A stretch of DNA of 6,032 nucleotides from the NCBI GenBank assembly GCA_937910655.1, contig CALEMV010000063.1, forward strand, positions 1 to 6,032, written 5' to 3'. The DNA comes from an uncultured Solobacterium sp. Lineage in GTDB: Bacteria; Bacillota_I; Bacilli_A; Erysipelotrichales; Erysipelotrichaceae. Position 1 is the first letter of the stretch. The number at the start of each line of letters is the position of its first letter. Position numbers and translations under genes: made by a program. Of the stretch, positions 5,845 through 6,032 are shown one piece after another. The notes under the pieces are model-generated. The model saw only the letters and a list, made by a program, of their open reading frames with translations. It was not told the DNA's origin and made no database searches.

Positions 5845-6032
5845 ATGACAAAGAATATTCTTGAGTGGCTAGAAGCCTCTTGCCAAAAACATCCAGGTAA
5901 GATTGCGGTCGCAGATGAAACCGCAGAAATGACATATGAAGAGTTAGTGAAAAATGCCAAGATTATTGGTACAAAGCTTGCAACATATATTCAGCCTCGT
6001 CAAGCGGTTGCGATGTATATGGAAAAGAGTAA
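5845..6032 (+). CDS. AMP-binding (adenylate-forming) ligase, N-terminal fragment cut by window end
   Basis: Sixty-two codons are present before the window ends, opening with MTKNILEWLEASCQKHPGK and reading IAVADETAEMTYEELVKNAK, then a helix, then QAVAMYMEKS. The pattern of an opening helix, a hydrophobic strand with acidic turn (IAVADE), MTYEEL and a second strand (VAMYMEKS) is the N-terminal start of the ANL superfamily: acyl-CoA synthetases, NRPS adenylation domains and D-alanine-carrier ligase DltA. These enzymes activate a carboxylate as an acyl-AMP before transfer to a thiol. The adenylation core motifs lie beyond the window, so the substrate cannot be told. The short, linker-free start resembles DltA-like or stand-alone amino acid adenylation proteins more than long acyl-CoA synthetases, but this is a weak inference. 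The ATG at 5845 has GAGGAG at 5831-5836. It follows a terminator and probably begins a new transcription unit. Confidence 0.8.
   Translation, partial: MTKNILEWLEASCQKHPGKIAVADETAEMTYEELVKNAKIIGTKLATYIQPRQAVAMYMEKS

Overview
The window is an ordinary housekeeping stretch from a low-GC Gram-positive bacterium (Bacillota). All seven genes lie on the + strand. The evidence for Bacillota is an RNA polymerase delta subunit (RpoE), which is restricted to that phylum, AT-rich codon choice with TTA dominating for leucine in fba, strong purine-rich Shine-Dalgarno sites, and textbook TTGACT/TATAGT promoter elements. The second line of evidence is gene order. As I recall it, Bacillus subtilis carries rpoE-pyrG-spo0F-fbaA-tal-murZ(murAB)-glpX-rho-rpmE-tdk-prfA-prmC, and this window looks like a compacted version: rpoE, fba, a HAD phosphatase, murA of the MurZ/MurAB type, rpmE, prfA, prmC. 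A non-sporulating lineage such as Erysipelotrichia would fit the short delta tail and the missing spo0F, but that placement is inference.

Layout. 1-458: promoter, rpoE (delta), strong intrinsic terminator. 459-1437: fba (class II fructose-bisphosphate aldolase) with its own Shine-Dalgarno site, probably its own promoter, and a terminator. 1438-3430: a two-gene unit, a HAD-family phosphatase overlapping murA by 17 nt. 3431-3761: promoter with an extended -10, a hairpin leader, rpmE (L31) and a terminator. 3762-5780: prfA (RF1) and prmC (the methyltransferase that modifies RF1/RF2) overlapping by 4 nt, then a terminator. 5781-6032: the start of an AMP-binding (adenylate-forming) ligase that runs off the window.

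The genes are mostly independent core functions: transcription (delta), glycolysis (aldolase), the first committed step of peptidoglycan synthesis (MurA), the ribosome (L31) and translation termination (RF1 plus its GGQ-glutamine methyltransferase). The only tight functional pair is prfA-prmC. Four hairpin-plus-T-tract terminators divide the window, so most units look separately transcribed.

I found no mobile element, CRISPR array, tRNA/rRNA gene or novel system. The points most worth a second look are the rpmE leader hairpin beside its Shine-Dalgarno site, the unusual start region of the HAD gene (no Shine-Dalgarno, a palindrome inside the promoter spacer), the local absence of rho and other genes from the conserved cluster, and the correct prfA start. 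No gene-free stretch exceeds about 115 bases.
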